Positions 1-9,509 of a stretch of DNA of 64,000 nt are shown here, piece after piece. The position numbers were made by a program, and so were the translations under genes. Under the pieces are notes generated by a model. That model was not told the origin of the DNA and ran no database searches. It saw only the letters and a program-made list of their open reading frames with translations. The stretch lies in contig NZ_JAAHIH010000005.1 in NCBI RefSeq assembly GCF_010671925.1, forward strand, positions 310,001-374,000, given 5' to 3'. Source of the DNA: Moorena sp. SIOASIH (lineage in GTDB: Bacteria; Cyanobacteriota; Cyanobacteriia; Cyanobacteriales; Coleofasciculaceae). Positions within the stretch are counted from its first letter, which is position 1. Each line of letters starts with the position of its first letter.

Positions 1-709
1 TGCTGGTCAGATTTTTCTGAACAATCAAGCTGCTATCAACGCCTCGACTCAATCCGGTGAAGGCGGTAACATTGACCTGCAAATCACAGACAACTTACTA
101 TTACGCAACGGTAGCACCATTACCACAGAAGCAGGAGGAACAGGTAATGGTGGCAACATTACCATTAACTCGGATTTAGTGACTCTGATGGAAGGCAGCT
201 TGATCAACGCTAATGCTAATCGAGGCAATGGTGGAAATATTTCCATTACTACCCAAGGCTTATTTGTTCGTGATCGTGCCATTACTGCTAGTTCTGAGTT
301 TGGGGTAGATGGGGTGATCAGCATTAACAATCCTTACACCCCCGCTAACGGCTTAATTGAATTACCAACAGAACTGCGCGATCGCACTCAACAAATTGCT
401 GAAGGTTGCCGTTGGACTGATACCAGTAGTTTTTATATTACCGGACGGGGTGGCATCCCCCAAGACCCCAGTGCTATGGTGCGGGGTGGCCAAATTTTAT
501 CGGATGTGCGGGATATATCTGATCTATCCATAGTGCGCGCCATACCCCAAGCTGAAGATCGTAAAGCACACACTAATACCAAAGCACCGATAGTGGAAGC
601 TAATGCTTGGATTATTAATGAGGAAGGTAATGTGGAATTAGTTGCTGTTGTCAACTCGAACCAGGCGCTCGATTTCCTACGAGCCACTTGTGCGATTAAA
701 GAGGATTAG
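1..709 (+). CDS. C-terminal part of a TPS-type filamentous haemagglutinin-like exoprotein (5' end outside window)
   Basis: The reading frame is open from the first bases of the window to TAG at 707-709, so this is the 3' part of a longer gene. The visible part has the Gly/Asn-rich beta-helix style (repeats of the type GNGGNITI). It ends in a conserved tail with the landmarks ELRDRTQQIAEGCRW, SSFYITGRGGIP and EANAWIINEEGNVELVA. The same tail ends the next gene (1150-3639) at near identity, so the two are tandem paralogues. By family knowledge the full protein would carry an N-terminal haemagglutination-activity/TPS domain and be exported through a TpsB/FhaC-type pore; that gene is not in the window. 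The ATG at 179 is internal, not the start. Confidence 0.85.
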   Translation, partial: AGQIFLNNQAAINASTQSGEGGNIDLQITDNLLLRNGSTITTEAGGTGNGGNITINSDLVTLMEGSLINANANRGNGGNISITTQGLFVRDRAITASSEFGVDGVISINNPYTPANGLIELPTELRDRTQQIAEGCRWTDTSSFYITGRGGIPQDPSAMVRGGQILSDVRDISDLSIVRAIPQAEDRKAHTNTKAPIVEANAWIINEEGNVELVAVVNSNQALDFLRATCAIKED

Positions 710-712
710 ATT

Positions 713-1047
713 GTAGGGTGGGCAAAGACAGTTTGGTTTTTTGGAGTATTAATGATTAAATTACTTTGCCCACCCTACTTTAGCTACTTTAGGTTTAGTA
801 GAGCTTGTAGGGTGGGCAAAAACAGTTTGGTTTTTTGGAGTATTAATGATTAAATTACTTTGCCCACCCTACTTTAGCTACTTTAGGTTTAGTAGAGCTT
901 GTCGGGTGGGCAAAAACAGTTTGGTTTTTTGGAGTATTAATGATTAAATTACTTTGCCCACCCTACTTTAGCTGATTACTGGTAAGGTGGGCAAAGACAG
1001 TTTGGTTTTTTGGAGTATTAATGATTAGATGACTTTGCCCACCCTAC
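713..1047. repeat. Array of four 66-bp hairpin repeats (GTAGGGTGGGCAAA...TTTGCCCACCCTAC)
   Basis: Four near-identical 66-bp units lie at 713-778, 807-872, 901-966 and 982-1047. Each starts with GTAGGGTGGGCAAA (variants GTCGGG, GTAAGG) and ends with the inverse complement TTTGCCCACCCTAC. The middle contains CAGTTTGGTTTTTTGGAG and ATTAATGATTA. Every unit can fold into a hairpin with about 14-bp arms. The array fills most of the 440-bp gap between two paralogous exoprotein genes. It starts 4 bp after the upstream stop codon, so it may act as terminator or mRNA 3' structure; that role is inference. Confidence 0.9.
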
Positions 1048-1149
1048 TTGAGCTGACGGCTGACGATTTGTAAGTTTGACCATCGCTGATGGGAAAAATA
1101 ACCATATCCCACTCAAACCGAAGTTACATCAGCCACCAGGGTCAAGTTG

Positions 1150-3639
1150 ATGAATCAAACTATTCAGCGATGCTATTTACTCGGCCATCTTTTAGTCTCT
1201 AGTGTCCTCATCCCCAACATCGCCACTGCCCAAATCAGCAGTGATGGCACCTTATCCACTACGGTGACTAGTGATGATGGGGTGAATTTCTTGATTGAAT
1301 CTGGGGTCAGGGCTTCAGATCATCTATTTCATAGCTTCTCGGAATTTTCTGTACCCAGCAACGGGTCAGCCTTTTTTAACAATGCTGCTGATATTGTGAA
1401 TATATTTAGCCGTGTCACCGGAGGGAATATTTCTAATATTGACGGCTTGATTCGCGCTAATGGTAACGCTAATTTATTTCTGATTAATCCAGCTGGGATT
1501 ATCTTTGGGCAAAATGCTTCCTTGAATATAGGAGGTTCATTTTTCGCCACTACTGCCGAGAGTGTAGTATTTGGAAATGGGATTGAATTTAGTGCCACTG
1601 AACCAAACCAAGCGCCGTTACTAACCATTAATATTACTCCTGGTTTACAGATGGGAACAAATCCGGGAAATATTACAGTAACTGGTCCAGGAGAAACCCT
1701 CAATGGCAGTATTTTCGCATCTTTTGATCGCAGTAATATTAGCTCCCAATTACAGGTTCAACCGGGCAATACTTTAGCCTTGGTAGGAGGAGACATTAGC
1801 CTCAGGGGTGGTTTGCTCTCGGCAGAAGGAGGACAAATCGAAATGGCAGCAGTAGGAAGCAATAATTCTAGTGCGATGGTGCAATTAACACCGGTAGGAT
1901 CCGGCTGGGATCTGGACTTGAGTCAACTCTCAAACTTAGGGGACATTCAACTGACCGAAAGCGCCCTCCTTGATACCAGTGGCGACACCGCTGGCTCGAT
2001 CCGATTGAGGGGAGCAACCATTACAGTAGGAGATAACTCCAGCATACTAACTCAGAATGAAGGAACTCAGAATGCTGGCGATACCATACTTCATGGTACC
2101 GAAAGTGTCACTATTGGAGAGAATGATGCCAACGGTAGTATCAATACCTTTGTGGCTAACCTCACCATATCGAGTGGTAAAGGGGGAGATCTAGACATTA
2201 TTACCAAAAATTTAAAAGTCTTTGGAGGAGCAAATCTATTGATCAACAGTTTTGGTTCAGGTTCGCCAGGGAATATCAAAATCGTTGCTTCTGAATCAGT
2301 AGATATGATGGGTTTTACCCCTAATAATCCGAGGAATTTCCATAGTAGGATAAGTTCTTTGAGCTTCAGCGAGGCAACAGCAGGAAATATTACCATCTCC
2401 ACTAATCAATTGAGATTAGCAATAGCAGACATTTTCGCTTTTGCTGCTGGCGACGGTAATGGGGGTAATATAACCCTCAATGCTACGGAATCGATCGAGA
2501 TAGTGGGTTTAATTTCAGGTGTCAACCAGGAGGCCGTAGTTAGTGTTTCCTCTTTAGGTAAAGGTAATGGGGGTACTGTGGAGGTAAATACCGCAAGATT
2601 GCTGATCAAGGATGGTGGAGTAATTGTTGCTTCTGGTTTTAGTTCTGGTAATGCTGGTCGTATTACTATCAATGCTTCGGAGTCGGTAACCTTACTTGAT
2701 ACCCTGACAACTCCTTCTACCACCACTCTAATTGCCACTACTGTACCACGTCCTAGTGATGGATTCCAAAGACGATTTGGAGTACCTCCCATCCCCACTG
2801 CTAATGCTGGCCAAATCACGATTAACACTTCCGAGTTAACTCTCTCAGGGGATCCCGATAGCCAAGATGCCCAAATTAGGGTCAGAAATCGAGGATTTGG
2901 TGATGGGGGAGAATTATTTATCAAGGCTGATACCATCAACCTTAATTATGGTGCTAGTATCACCGCCTCCACCTTCGATGGGAACAAAGGCAATATTGAG
3001 CTGGAGATCACAAACGGTTTACTATTGCGTAATGGCAGCACCATTACCACAGAAGCTGATAACGATGGTAATGGCGGCAATATTACCATTAACTCCGATT
3101 TAGTGACTCTGATAGAAGGCAGCTTGATCAACGCTAATGCTAATCTAGGCAATGGGGGAAATATTTCCATTACTACCCAAGGGTTATTTGAGTTTCCAGA
3201 TAGTGACATTACTGCTAGTTCTGAGTTTGGGGTAAATGGCCTGATCACCATTAACAATCCTGACTCCGATCCAGCTAATGGCTTAATTCAACTACCGACA
3301 GAACTGCGCGATCTCACTCAACAAATCGCTAAAGGTTGCCGTTGGACTGCTACCAGTAGTTTTTATATTACCGGACGGGGTGGCATCCCCCAAGACCCCA
3401 GTGCTATGGTGCCCGGTGGGCAAATTTTATCGGATGTGCGGGATATATCGGATCTATCCATAGTGCGCGCCATACCCGAAGCTGAAGATAATAAACCAGA
3501 AACTAATACCAAAGCACCGATAGTGGAAGCTAATGCTTGGATTATTAATGAGCAAGGTAATGTGGAACTAATCGCTGTTGTCAACTCGAGCCAGGCTGGG
3601 GATTTTCTACGAGCAACTTGTGCTATTAAAGAGGATTAA
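1150..3639 (+). CDS. Two-partner-secretion (TPS) domain exoprotein, filamentous haemagglutinin-like
   Basis: About 829 residues. A signal peptide (about residues 1-28, ending near IATAQ) is followed by the TPS/haemagglutination-activity domain (about 30-280). That domain has the characteristic NANLFLINPAGIIFGQNASL motif and the IGGSFFATTA strand. The middle is a long series of G/N-rich beta-helix repeats, and the last ~150 residues are the same conserved tail as in the upstream paralogue. ATG at 1150 is preferred over TTG at 1147. Such proteins are passed through an outer-membrane TpsB transporter, which is not seen here. The gene lies between two hairpin-repeat arrays, and a secreted TPR-CHAT gene follows on the same strand. 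Confidence 0.9.
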   Translation: MNQTIQRCYLLGHLLVSSVLIPNIATAQISSDGTLSTTVTSDDGVNFLIESGVRASDHLFHSFSEFSVPSNGSAFFNNAADIVNIFSRVTGGNISNIDGLIRANGNANLFLINPAGIIFGQNASLNIGGSFFATTAESVVFGNGIEFSATEPNQAPLLTINITPGLQMGTNPGNITVTGPGETLNGSIFASFDRSNISSQLQVQPGNTLALVGGDISLRGGLLSAEGGQIEMAAVGSNNSSAMVQLTPVGSGWDLDLSQLSNLGDIQLTESALLDTSGDTAGSIRLRGATITVGDNSSILTQNEGTQNAGDTILHGTESVTIGENDANGSINTFVANLTISSGKGGDLDIITKNLKVFGGANLLINSFGSGSPGNIKIVASESVDMMGFTPNNPRNFHSRISSLSFSEATAGNITISTNQLRLAIADIFAFAAGDGNGGNITLNATESIEIVGLISGVNQEAVVSVSSLGKGNGGTVEVNTARLLIKDGGVIVASGFSSGNAGRITINASESVTLLDTLTTPSTTTLIATTVPRPSDGFQRRFGVPPIPTANAGQITINTSELTLSGDPDSQDAQIRVRNRGFGDGGELFIKADTINLNYGASITASTFDGNKGNIELEITNGLLLRNGSTITTEADNDGNGGNITINSDLVTLIEGSLINANANLGNGGNISITTQGLFEFPDSDITASSEFGVNGLITINNPDSDPANGLIQLPTELRDLTQQIAKGCRWTATSSFYITGRGGIPQDPSAMVPGGQILSDVRDISDLSIVRAIPEAEDNKPETNTKAPIVEANAWIINEQGNVELIAVVNSSQAGDFLRATCAIKED

Positions 3640-3642
3640 ATT

Positions 3643-3879
3643 GTAGGGTGGGCAAAAACAGTTTGGTTTTTTGGAGTATTAATGATTAGACTACTTTGCC
3701 CACCCTACTTTAACTGACACTTGTCGGGTGGGCAAAGACAGTTTGGTTTTTTGGAGTATTAATGATTAGACTACTTTGCCCACCCTACTTTAAATTTAGC
3801 TTTAGTAAAGCTTGTCAGGTGGGCAAAAACAGTTTGGTTTTTTGGAGTATTAATGATTAAATTACTTTGCCCACCCTAC
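3643..3879. repeat. Array of three 66-bp hairpin repeats, same family as 713-1047
   Basis: Units lie at 3643-3708, 3723-3788 and 3814-3879, with the same inverted ends and middle sequence as the array after the upstream paralogue. The first unit sits at the same distance from the stop codon as in the other array (stop, ATT, then GTAGGG). This implies that gene and array were duplicated together. The last unit ends 26 bp before the ATG of the CHAT gene. Confidence 0.9.
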
Positions 3880-3905
3880 TTTAACCATCTATTACCAAGA
3901 GAATC

Positions 3906-6485
3906 ATGAAAACCATCCTAAATTTAGTCACCGTCGGATTACCCAGTTTATTGCTAGCACTGACAGCTACTCCTACTTTAGCTAGTTTAGCGATCGCATC
4001 CCCTCACCACCCCCAAGTCAGTATTCCTCCCACCCTGCAAGCCCAAACTCCTCAGCCTACCAGTAAACTTAGTAAACTTAACCAAGGCAGAGCCTATTTC
4101 AACAGGGGACAATTTGCCCAAGCAGCGGAAATCTGGGAACAAGCAGCCCAAGATTACGCAACTCAGGGTGACTCTCTCCATCAAGCCTTGAGTTTGAATT
4201 ATCTATCCTTAGCTTACCAACACCTCAGTCAGTGGGACCTTGCCCAAACCGCGATTGAATCCAGCCTTAATCTAGTCGAATCAGCTACCAGTAACAATCC
4301 TCTGCTGTGGGCGCAAATTCTTAATACCAAGGCCAGACTCCTGTTCCACACTGGACAAAACCAATCTGCCCTAGAAACATTTCAACGGGCACAAAAGTAT
4401 TATGATCAAGCGGGAGATAAAACTGGTGCTTTGATTAGCAAAATTAACCAAGCTGAAGCCCTCCAAAGCTTAGGATTTTATAATCGTGCTAAAAATCTAC
4501 TCGAAGAGATTAATCAACAATTAGTAACTACAGAAGATTCTGCTGTTAAAGTAGGAATGCTCAGAAGTTTAGGCATTGCTTTACAAGTGTTGGGGGATGT
4601 AAACGCTAGTAGAGAGGTACTCGAACAAAGTTTATCTATTGCTCAGGGTCTGGAAGCCACTAACCAATTAGGCATTATCCTGTTGAGTTTAGGAAATACA
4701 GCCCTTGATGCTGGAGATAATTCAGCAGCATTAGATTACTTTAAACGCGCAGAAAAAGCGACTACCAATCCAGAAGAAAAATTTAAAACTCGGCTCAACC
4801 AACTACGCCTTTATGTCCAATTAGAACAGTGGCAAAAGGCTAATGCTCTCGCTCCCCGAATTTACCAACAACTGAGCCAGTTACAGCCCAGTCGCTCCTC
4901 TATCTATGGGGCAGTAAACTTAGCAGCTAGTTGGCAACAAATGGGTAACCAAGGTAAATCATTAGCGCTCCAACAAGTCAATCAAATCCTTGTGCAAGCG
5001 GTTAAATCTGCCCGAAAACTCAAGGATGCCCAAGCTGAAGCCTATGCCCTCTATCACTGGGGCAAACTTTATGGTAGCAATGGTCAGTTAGCTGATGCTA
5101 TCAAGCTTACCCAAAAATCCTTAATTATTGCCCAACAAATTAACGCTACGGAAATTAGTTCCCAAGCGGCTTGGGAATTAGGAAAATTGCACAAAAAACA
5201 GGGAAAATCGACCGAAGCGATCGCCGCTTATACCGAAGCAGTCAAAGACTTAAAAAGCTTGCGCGGTGATTTGGTTTCCATTAATCCAGATATCCAGTTT
5301 TCCTTCCGAAAAAGCGTTGAACCAGTATACCGAGAGCTGGTAGAATTGTTGCTAGACGGTAATCCTAGTCAAGAGTATCTAAAAAAAGCACGCCAGGTCA
5401 TTGAGGATTTACAATTAGCAGAACTGGATAACTTTTTCCGGCAAGCTTGTTTAGATGCCAATGTTGCCGAAATTGATCAGATTGACAGGTCGGCAACAGT
5501 AATTTACCCGATTATTTTGCCAGAACGTTTAGCTGTGATTGTCTCCGCCCCCGGTAAACCCATTGGGTATTATTCTACTTCTGTGTCTGCAGCAGAGGTG
5601 GATCAAACCCTAACCAGATTTTTGAGCTCCCTCCATCCTGTCTTTAAGCAAGACCAACGCTTACCCCACCTCCAAAAAGTTTATGACTGGCTAATCCGAC
5701 CTGCGGAACAAGAGCAAATTTTAACGGATACCAAAACCCTCGTGTTTATCCTGGATGGCAAATTACGTAAACTGCCGATGGCAGCCTTACACGATGGAGA
5801 GCAGTATCTAGTCGAAAAATACAATATTTCCCTGTCTCTAGGCTTGCAACTGCTAGATCCACAACCGTTAAGAAAAGAAAAATTTAGTATCATTGCTGGG
5901 GGATTGAGTGAAGCTCGTCAAGGCTTTAAAGCTTTACCAGGGGTGAAACAGGAAATTGAGCAAATTGCTAAAAGGTTGAACCCAGACTCAGTCATGCTCA
6001 ATCAAGAATTCACTAGCGATAGAGTTTCCCAGGAAATAACTACTAAAACCTCCAATGTGATACACTTAGCTACTCATGGTCAGTTTAGCTCCAAAGCTGA
6101 GGAGACGTTTATACTAACCTGGGAAAATAAAATTAATGTCAAAGAATTAGAGCAACTGCTGCGTACTCAAGAATTGTTGGGAGAAGACCAAATTGATTTA
6201 CTCGTTCTTAGTGCTTGTCAAACTGCTAAAGGGGATGATCAAGCCATGTTAGGGTTAGCGGGTTTTGCCATTAAATCAGGAGCGCGTTCTACCTTAGGGA
6301 CATTGTGGAAAGTGCGTGATGACTCCACTGCTATATTCATCAACAAGTTTTACGAATACCTAAAACAGCCAGAAATCACCAAAGCAGAAGCGGTCAGGAA
6401 AGCCCAACTAGATTTAATTGGGGATACCAAGTTTAACGAACCTCTGTTTTGGGCACCTTTTATTCTGGTCGGTAATTGGTTGTAA
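3906..6485 (+). CDS. Secreted TPR-CHAT protein (caspase-like protease domain)
   Basis: 859 residues. An N-terminal hydrophobic signal segment (about 5-30) is followed by TPR helices (about 55-460, typified by GRAYFNRGQFAQAAEIWEQA and GKSTEAIAAYTEAV). A C-terminal CHAT domain (about 540-859) completes the protein. The caspase-like dyad is visible: His724 in HLATHG and Cys771 in LSACQTAKG, followed by GLAGFAIKSGARSTLGTLW. CHAT proteins with TPRs are often found beside TPS exoproteins in cyanobacteria. Here the gene directly follows one on the same strand, which suggests action on, or together with, cell-surface proteins. The substrate is unknown. A GCGATCGC site lies in the signal-peptide region. 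Confidence 0.9.
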   Translation: MKTILNLVTVGLPSLLLALTATPTLASLAIASPHHPQVSIPPTLQAQTPQPTSKLSKLNQGRAYFNRGQFAQAAEIWEQAAQDYATQGDSLHQALSLNYLSLAYQHLSQWDLAQTAIESSLNLVESATSNNPLLWAQILNTKARLLFHTGQNQSALETFQRAQKYYDQAGDKTGALISKINQAEALQSLGFYNRAKNLLEEINQQLVTTEDSAVKVGMLRSLGIALQVLGDVNASREVLEQSLSIAQGLEATNQLGIILLSLGNTALDAGDNSAALDYFKRAEKATTNPEEKFKTRLNQLRLYVQLEQWQKANALAPRIYQQLSQLQPSRSSIYGAVNLAASWQQMGNQGKSLALQQVNQILVQAVKSARKLKDAQAEAYALYHWGKLYGSNGQLADAIKLTQKSLIIAQQINATEISSQAAWELGKLHKKQGKSTEAIAAYTEAVKDLKSLRGDLVSINPDIQFSFRKSVEPVYRELVELLLDGNPSQEYLKKARQVIEDLQLAELDNFFRQACLDANVAEIDQIDRSATVIYPIILPERLAVIVSAPGKPIGYYSTSVSAAEVDQTLTRFLSSLHPVFKQDQRLPHLQKVYDWLIRPAEQEQILTDTKTLVFILDGKLRKLPMAALHDGEQYLVEKYNISLSLGLQLLDPQPLRKEKFSIIAGGLSEARQGFKALPGVKQEIEQIAKRLNPDSVMLNQEFTSDRVSQEITTKTSNVIHLATHGQFSSKAEETFILTWENKINVKELEQLLRTQELLGEDQIDLLVLSACQTAKGDDQAMLGLAGFAIKSGARSTLGTLWKVRDDSTAIFINKFYEYLKQPEITKAEAVRKAQLDLIGDTKFNEPLFWAPFILVGNWL

Positions 6486-6605
6486 AGGGAATAGGGAGTA
6501 GGGAGTAGGGAGTAGGGAGTAGGGAGTAGGGAGTAGGGAGTCGGGAATCGGGAATCGGGAACAGGGAACAGGGAACAGGGAACAGGGAACAGGGAATCGG
6601 GAACA
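6484..6605. repeat. Heptanucleotide array (GGGAGTA, GGGAATC, GGGAACA units)
   Basis: About seventeen 7-bp units follow directly behind the CHAT stop codon. GGGAGTA copies come first, then GGGAATC, then GGGAACA. It is a short tandemly repeated repetitive (STRR) type sequence as known from cyanobacteria. No gene is seen from here to 6840. Confidence 0.9.
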
Positions 6606-6749
6606 GAAAGGGGTTGATTAATGTTAATGTTATTACAATAGTCAACAAAAATTATAGGGTTTATCCCACTTATGATGTAAAGTATTTGTTTTGAGGATAA
6701 TTCCCTTAAAATGATAATTAATATTGCAGTATATAGCATTTACAAATAG

Positions 6750-6832
6750 CTAATTCTCAATTCTCAATTCTCAATTCTTAATTCTCAATTCTTAATTCTT
6801 AATTCTTAATTCTTAATTCTTAATTCTTAATT
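6750..6832. repeat. Heptanucleotide array (AATTCTC/AATTCTT)
   Basis: About eleven 7-bp AATTCTC or AATTCTT units end 8 bp before the ATG of the glycosyltransferase gene. They therefore occupy its likely ribosome-binding and 5' leader region; no convincing Shine-Dalgarno sequence remains there. Confidence 0.85.
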
Positions 6833-6840
6833 ATTTCCTT

Positions 6841-8004
6841 ATGAGCCAGTTGTTGGTCAATCTCTCGATTCTATTTTCCAAACCCACGGGTATTGCTAAC
6901 TATGCCGCTAATCTTTTTCCTTATTTAAAACCTCTCGACCCTACTCTACTGATTTCCCCCACTGCGTCTAGCCGTTTCTGTAGTGCTACTACCTACACTT
7001 GCTACCCAATTCCAGGGAATTTAAGCCCTGAACAAGGCACGAAAGGACATTTTCGCCGTCTGTTGTGGACTCAGTTTCAACTGCCGCGAATTTATAAAAA
7101 ATTGCGAACGCATCTTCTGTTTTCTCCTGTTCCAGAAGCTCCCCTATTTACCAATTGCCGCTATGTGGTAATGGTTCATGATTTGATTGGGTTACGGTTT
7201 CCCCAGGGTTTCTCACCTTTAACTACCTACCAACGCTACTATATCCCTCAAGTTCTTGCTCAAGCAGAACACATCATCTGTAACTCTAGGGCTACTGCTA
7301 GAGACCTTACTGACTTCTTCAAGATTCCAGCCGCAAAAATCACTCCGATCTTACTGGCTTACGATGCCAATCAATATTATTATGTGGATACAGTAGATGG
7401 TGGAAAAGATGGGGAAAACCGGGAAAATTGTCCCTATTTTATCTACATCGGACGGCCAGACCCCCACAAAAACCTCCATCGGCTGATTGAGGCTTTCGCT
7501 GCTCTACCCAATTGCCAGGACTACCAACTCTGGATTGCTGGCGCAACGGATAAACGCTACACACCATTGCTGGAAGCCCAAGCGGAGGAACTGAATATAT
7601 CCAGTCAGGTCAAATTCCTGGGATATGTTCCTCAGCACCAGTTACCGACCATGATTAGAAATGCGATCGCATTTGTATTCCCCAGTCTTTGGGAAGGCTT
7701 CGGTATCCCTGTATTAGAGGCAATGGCTTGCGGTACTCCTGTAATTACAGCCAATCTCTCCTCCTTACCCGAAGTAGCTGGAGATGCCGCTATATTAATC
7801 AATCCTTACAACCCTGAGGAAATCACAGCAGCCATGGCAGCACTAGCAACCGATTCTCAAATGCGATCGCATCTTCGCCAATCAGGTCTTGCTAGAGCCA
7901 GTGAATTTAGTTGGCAAAAAACTGGCCAAGCTACGGTAGACATTCTAACTCATATAGCAAAGGGAACAGGGAACAGGGAACAGGTTATCTGGTTATCAGG
8001 TTGA
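6841..8004 (+). CDS. Glycosyltransferase family 4 (GT-B fold)
   Basis: 387 residues. The N-terminal acceptor half (about 1-190, with [12 protein letters not shown]) is followed by the GT4 donor-binding half (about 195-370). The nucleotide-sugar signature is visible: [10 protein letters not shown] and then [19 protein letters not shown] with the E-x7-E pair, which indicates a retaining enzyme. The likely role is polysaccharide or glycan synthesis; the sugar and acceptor cannot be told. The last ~15 residues (after ILTHIAKG) are read from GGGAACA and GGTTATC heptamers, so the natural C-terminus has probably been replaced by repeat sequence. Confidence 0.85.
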   Translation: MSQLLVNLSILFSKPTGIANYAANLFPYLKPLDPTLLISPTASSRFCSATTYTCYPIPGNLSPEQGTKGHFRRLLWTQFQLPRIYKKLRTHLLFSPVPEAPLFTNCRYVVMVHDLIGLRFPQGFSPLTTYQRYYIPQVLAQAEHIICNSRATARDLTDFFKIPAAKITPILLAYDANQYYYVDTVDGGKDGENRENCPYFIYIGRPDPHKNLHRLIEAFAALPNCQDYQLWIAGATDKRYTPLLEAQAEELNISSQVKFLGYVPQHQLPTMIRNAIAFVFPSLWEGFGIPVLEAMACGTPVITANLSSLPEVAGDAAILINPYNPEEITAAMAALATDSQMRSHLRQSGLARASEFSWQKTGQATVDILTHIAKGTGNREQVIWLSG

Positions 8005-8475
8005 AGGTTATCTGGTTATCAGGTTGAAGGTTATCAGGTTGAAGGTTACAGGTTATCTGGTTGAAGGTTATCAGGTTGAAGGTTACAGGTTAGCTGGTTA
8101 CAGGTGACGCGGTTACAGGTTATCTGGTTGAAGGTTACAGGTTATCTGGTTGAAGGTTACAGGTTAGCTGGTTACAGGTGACGCGGTTACAGGTTACAGG
8201 TTATTAAACCTTCAACCTCTTCAACCTGCCACCTCTTCAACCTTCAACCTTGTCAACCTTCAACCTTCAACCTCTTCAACCGTCAACCTTCAACCTTCAA
8301 CATTCAACCTCTTCAACCTTCAACCTTCAACCTTGTCAACTTTCAACCTTCAACATTCAACCTCTTCAACATTCAACCTTCAACCTTGTCAACCTTCAAC
8401 CTTCAACCTTGTCAACCTTCAACCTTCAACCTGATCAACCTTCAACCTGATCAACCTTCAACCTTTCCCATTCAA
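7963..8475. repeat. Large inverted heptamer region: GGTTGAA/GGTTACA arm and AACCTTC/AACCTCT arm
   Basis: The left half (about 7983-8205) is built of GGTTATC, GGTTGAA and GGTTACA units. The right half (about 8206-8475) is built of AACCTTC and AACCTCT units, the inverse complement of the GGTTGAA type. Together they could form an imperfect hairpin of well over 200 bp per arm. Open frames through it (for example 8250-8450) are low-complexity shadows. The gap 8005-8622 holds nothing else. Confidence 0.85.
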
Positions 8476-8622
8476 CCTTCATGGTTGCTTTACAAAAAAC
8501 CTCTTAGAGATAAAGCTTCTGTAAAATCCCTTGGATTCTTGTCCTAATTACAGAAAAAATCTCACTAATGTAGTGAAGCCCAATCAAGACTGAAGCCCAA
8601 TCAAAGTAACAAGTGGTGTGAC

Positions 8623-8988
8623 ATGAACAGATTTTCTATGTACACGATCTCAACAGAAAGCCCAACCCAATCAAATCTACGCCGATTGGAACTATTGCTG
8701 GAGTATTGCCAACTGGCAGCGCGTCCAACTTTGTCTGTGTCAGACAGCAACCGTATGGCTGAGATCCTCGAACTAGCTGAAGCTGACGAAATCCTTAACC
8801 TGTTGATAGATAAAGCTGATCTAGTTATAGCCAAACAATTTAGCTGGCTGAGTGACAATGATATTGATACCTATAAAAACCAAATCGCTAAGTTAGAAGA
8901 GTATTTAGAAATCTTTGTTTCCCAGAAATCACCTAAGACCAGTGAAACTCTACGTCATAAATTTGCTTGTTTCACTGGAAATCCTTAA
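8623..8988 (+). CDS. Hypothetical protein, helical, 121 residues
   Basis: I do not recognise a family. The sequence is largely alpha-helical with an acidic, leucine-rich middle (RMAEILELAEADEILNLLID) and no signal peptide or membrane segment. Codon use looks normal and the frame is closed off by repeat sequence on both sides. It stands alone between two repeat regions. Confidence rests on composition and length only. Confidence 0.5.
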   Translation: MNRFSMYTISTESPTQSNLRRLELLLEYCQLAARPTLSVSDSNRMAEILELAEADEILNLLIDKADLVIAKQFSWLSDNDIDTYKNQIAKLEEYLEIFVSQKSPKTSETLRHKFACFTGNP

Positions 8989-8994
8989 GAATAA

Positions 8995-9508
8995 CGTCAG
9001 CATTCAGCTATCAGCATTCAGCTATCAGCATTCAGCTATAAACTATCAGCTATCAGCATTCAGCTATCAGCATTCAGCTATCAGCATTCAGCTATCAGCT
9101 AGCAACTATCAGCTAGCAACTATCAGCTTTTGAATAAAACCGGTAAGCATTGGTTTAATCTGAGTAAAGTCACAGCGCTTGTGGCCTGTGCCACAAAGCA
9201 CCTCAAGCAGCGCGAGCCTTTAGCTGACGGCTGACGGCTGACGGCTGACTGCTGAATGCTTACAGCTTATGGGCTACAGATGGTGCTACAGATGGTGCTA
9301 TCAGTTATCAGCTTATGGGCTACAGATGGTGCTACTTGACTTTTGAATAAAATAAGCTGACGGCACCTCAAGTAGCGTGGCCATTCCCGTAGCGTGGCCA
9401 TTCCCGTAGCGTGGCCTTTGGCCTTGGCCAACGGCTGACGGCTGAATGCTTACCGCGAACGAGGTTTATTTGAAGCTGACGGCTGACAGCTGACGGCTGA
9501 ATGCTTAC
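8995..9508. repeat. Repeat island R1: AGCATTC/AGCTATC heptamers ... GCTGAATGCTTAC
   Basis: Begins with tandem 7-bp AGCATTC and AGCTATC units (8995-9130). It continues with ACGCTACGGG-type palindromic sequence and GCTGACG units, and ends in GCTGAATGCTTAC at 9508. It abuts the stop codon of the sigma-factor gene (9510-9512). Ends and inner units match islands R2-R9. No coding sequence is seen. Confidence 0.85.
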
Positions 9509-9509
9509 T

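Noticed and set aside
8250-8450. 66-residue frame rich in STFNLQP
   Set aside because: Reading of AACCTTC heptamers; the 7-bp period gives repeating peptides in all frames.
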